A stretch of 64,000 nucleotides of DNA. Origin: Pseudoxanthomonas indica. GTDB lineage: Bacteria; Pseudomonadota; Gammaproteobacteria; Xanthomonadales; Xanthomonadaceae. The stretch covers positions 124,001-188,000 of the forward strand of contig NZ_FUZV01000002.1 of the NCBI RefSeq assembly GCF_900167565.1. The letters are read 5' to 3'. Shown in pieces: positions 62,416-64,000 of this stretch. The position numbers and the translations under genes were made by a program. The notes beneath the pieces were generated by a model, which was not told the DNA's origin, did no database searches, and saw only the letters and a list, made by a program, of their open reading frames with translations. Each line of letters begins with the position of its first letter. The first letter of the stretch is position 1.

Positions 62416-62994
62416 TCAACCCGGGCAGGGCGCGCCCGCGTCCATCCAGGTCTTGAACGCCGCCACGAACTGCGCGTGCGGCACCGGCACCGGCACGCGA
62501 TTACCGCCGGGGTCCCAACCCCACAGCACCAGCTTGTCCTCGGACACATGCTTGAACATCGCGGCCATGTCGCGATCGCCATTGCGCTTGCGGTCCTGGA
62601 TCATCGAACACAGTTCGGCGGCAGGCACGCCAATCCACGCCATCTTTTGATCCGGCGGCGGCAGCGCCCAATGCGGCGCACCCGGTGGCGCGTGCGCGCT
62701 GTAGCCAGCGGGCGGGTTGGCTTCGCCATGGCAACTGGCGCAGGGCAGGCCGACGGCGCCTTTGCCTTCGGGGCCACGTACCACGTTCATCATGTGCGGG
62801 GTCTGGCTGTCGAACTGCAGCGGCTGATCGCCCGGGATATGGCAGTTGCTGCAGCGTGGATGCTGGAACACCTGCTCCACCGTGGCGAAGGCTTTCAAGG
62901 CCTGCGCCTTTTGCTCCTCACTGACGCGCGGCTTGCACGCGGCCAGCAGCAACGCGGCCAGGGAAAGCAGGAGCAGCATTCGGAAAGATCGCAT
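62416..62994 (-). CDS. dihaem cytochrome c lipoprotein
   Basis: A 192-residue lipoprotein: signal peptide ending in lipobox LLAAC (C20). Two haem-binding motifs, CSNCH (about 48-52) and CASCH (about 85-89), make it a dihaem c-type cytochrome. Candidate axial Met residues lie between and after them. It probably accepts electrons from the molybdenum enzyme encoded just upstream; isoquinoline 1-oxidoreductase-like enzymes often have a c-type cytochrome partner. The ribosome binding site AAGGAG (63009-63004) overlaps the stop codon of that upstream gene, so the two are coupled. Confidence 0.85.
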   Translation of the reverse strand: MRSFRMLLLLSLAALLLAACKPRVSEEQKAQALKAFATVEQVFQHPRCSNCHIPGDQPLQFDSQTPHMMNVVRGPEGKGAVGLPCASCHGEANPPAGYSAHAPPGAPHWALPPPDQKMAWIGVPAAELCSMIQDRKRNGDRDMAAMFKHVSEDKLVLWGWDPGGNRVPVPVPHAQFVAAFKTWMDAGAPCPG

Positions 62995-63007
62995 CGTCGT
63001 CGTCTCC

Positions 63008-64000
63008 TTACGCAGGCGTGGCGGCGACAGGCGCCAGGGTCAGCGGCAGATCACGCAGGCGTTGTCCGGTCAACGCGAACACCGCATTGGCCACGGCCGG
63101 GGCAATCGGCGGCGTACCCGGTTCGCCGACACCGCCCATCTTTTCCGTACTCGGCACGATGTAAGCCTCCACCACCGGCATCTCGTTCAAGCGCAGCACC
63201 CGGTAGTCGTGATAGTTCGATTCCTGCACCTGCCCCTGCTTGAAACTCAGGCGGCTGTACAGCGTGGCGCCCAGGCCGAAGGCGATGCCGCTCTCCATCT
63301 GCGCCTTGATGTTGTCCGGGTTCACCGCCAGCCCGCAGTCGATGGCGCAGACCACGCGATGCACACGAATCTGCCCGTTCTCCACCGACACTTCCGCTGC
63401 CTGCGCGACGAAGCTGCCGAACGACTCGTGCACGGCAATGCCATGGCCGCGACCTTTCGCCGCCGGCGTGCCCCAGCCGAACTTCTCCGCCGCCAGGTTC
63501 AACGCGGCTAAATGGCGCGGGTGAGCCTTGAGCAGGCGGCGTCGATAGGCGACCGGATCCTGGCCGGCGGCATGCGCCAGCTCGTCGATCAGGCTCTCCA
63601 TCACGAAGCCGTTGTAGCTATGGCCGACCGACCGCCACCACAGCACCGGAATGCCGGTCTGCGGCGAATGCAGTTCGACCCGATGCGCGGCCGTGCCCAG
63701 CACGTACGGCGAGTCGGCCACGCCTTCCACCGAGGTGGCGTCAATCCCGTTCTTCACCGTGAATGGTTCAAACGGCGTGCCCGCGGTGATCGATTGGCCT
63801 ACCAGGCGTTGCTGCCACGCCACCGGCAGGCCGTCCGCATCCAGGCCGACCTTGGCCCACTGCACGTAAGCGGGGCGGTAGTAGCCGCCGCGCACATCGT
63901 CTTCGCGCGACCACACGGTCTTGACCGGCGCATTCGCGGCCTTGGCCACATGCACGGCCTCGGTCACGAAGTCGGCCACCGGCGTGGCGCGCCGGCCGAA
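63008..64000 (-). CDS. isoquinoline 1-oxidoreductase-type xanthine dehydrogenase family protein, molybdenum-binding subunit (3' part)
   Basis: The C-terminal 330 residues of a large molybdopterin-binding subunit; the frame is open to the window edge. Visible motifs: VKTVWSREDDVRGGYYRP, WRSVGHSYNGFVMESLIDELA, VVCAIDCGLAVNPDNIKAQMESGIAFGLGATL and GVGEPGTPPIAPAVANAVF, whose Glu is the active-site base in this family. It hydroxylates N-heterocycles or oxidises aldehydes, usually with a small [2Fe-2S] subunit encoded nearby, perhaps outside the window, and a cytochrome acceptor. The single-chain IorB type often has a Tat signal, not visible here. Confidence 0.87.
   Translation of the reverse strand, partial: FGRRATPVADFVTEAVHVAKAANAPVKTVWSREDDVRGGYYRPAYVQWAKVGLDADGLPVAWQQRLVGQSITAGTPFEPFTVKNGIDATSVEGVADSPYVLGTAAHRVELHSPQTGIPVLWWRSVGHSYNGFVMESLIDELAHAAGQDPVAYRRRLLKAHPRHLAALNLAAEKFGWGTPAAKGRGHGIAVHESFGSFVAQAAEVSVENGQIRVHRVVCAIDCGLAVNPDNIKAQMESGIAFGLGATLYSRLSFKQGQVQESNYHDYRVLRLNEMPVVEAYIVPSTEKMGGVGEPGTPPIAPAVANAVFALTGQRLRDLPLTLAPVAATPA

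Overview
The window is 64 kb of high-GC, gene-dense chromosome from a gammaproteobacterium, most likely of the family Xanthomonadaceae (Lysobacteraceae; Pseudoxanthomonas, Lysobacter or Luteimonas-like). Supporting signs are the gene order prmA - zinc-ribbon DUF3426 - fis - purH - purD, the aroQ-accB-accC operon, a CutA-DsbD-TlpA cluster, a TonB-dependent receptor inside a catabolic cluster, and a REP/MITE-like intergenic repeat of the kind common in this family. The genus is inference. I see no rRNA, tRNA, CRISPR array, prophage or intact insertion sequence. Most of the window is housekeeping chromosome.

Layout. 1-3094: the 3' part of cydD, then cydC (cytochrome bd assembly ABC exporter), facing an FNR-type Fe-S regulator. 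3.1-6.7 kb: RhlE helicase, QueD, a phasin and bacterioferritin. 6.7-11.7 kb: a hybrid histidine kinase, a receiver-GGDEF-EAL protein with degenerate catalytic motifs, and a DUF4126 membrane protein. 11.8-16.8 kb: a bactofilin between two paralogous membrane-anchored coiled-coil proteins, then erpA, nudC, ampE and a CD225/DUF2752 membrane pair. 16.9-25.2 kb (minus strand): an MFS-PlsC fusion, purD, an orphan DpnA-like methyltransferase, purH, fis, a DUF3426 protein and prmA. 25.4-26.7 kb: two unrecognised exported proteins. 26.7-29.1 kb: accC, accB and aroQ.

29.2-42.9 kb is the most interesting region. An XRE-cupin regulator faces two co-oriented transcription units. Unit 1 is serine hydrolase, DgcA-like enolase-superfamily racemase/epimerase, POT-family peptide transporter and exported D-aminoacylase-family protein. 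Unit 2 is TonB receptor, DgcN-like DUF1611 acetyltransferase, second serine hydrolase and isovaleryl-CoA-dehydrogenase-like enzyme. Both promoters share an identical 13-bp stretch including TTGACA and carry a repeated 8-bp element near CTAATCAG, spaced 20-21 bp. The same element lies upstream of the regulator itself. I read this as one regulon for taking up and breaking down D-amino-acid-containing peptides, probably peptidoglycan-derived D-Glu peptides.

42.9-49 kb: cutA-dsbD-tlpA, with a tandem-duplicated sensor domain in DsbD; an AbrB/Doc toxin-antitoxin pair; and groES-groEL under a near-consensus sigma-32 promoter plus a CIRCE element. 49-52.7 kb: a Tat-exported PLP enzyme, a DAHP synthase preceded by an unlisted aromatic-rich leader peptide and terminator (a transcription attenuator), a repeat element and a TRIC-family channel. 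52.7-64 kb: a CoA-transferase, a large membrane-anchored AsmA-like protein, lipoyl synthase, tail-specific protease Prc, two EamA transporters (YedA-like and RarD), a dihaem cytochrome lipoprotein and the 3' part of an isoquinoline-1-oxidoreductase-type molybdenum enzyme.

Several genes (queD, lipA, the gene at 25395, perhaps the DAHP leader) have a -10-like box only 6-8 nt before the ATG and no Shine-Dalgarno sequence, which suggests leaderless transcripts. All calls were made by reading motifs and gene order; no database search was run.
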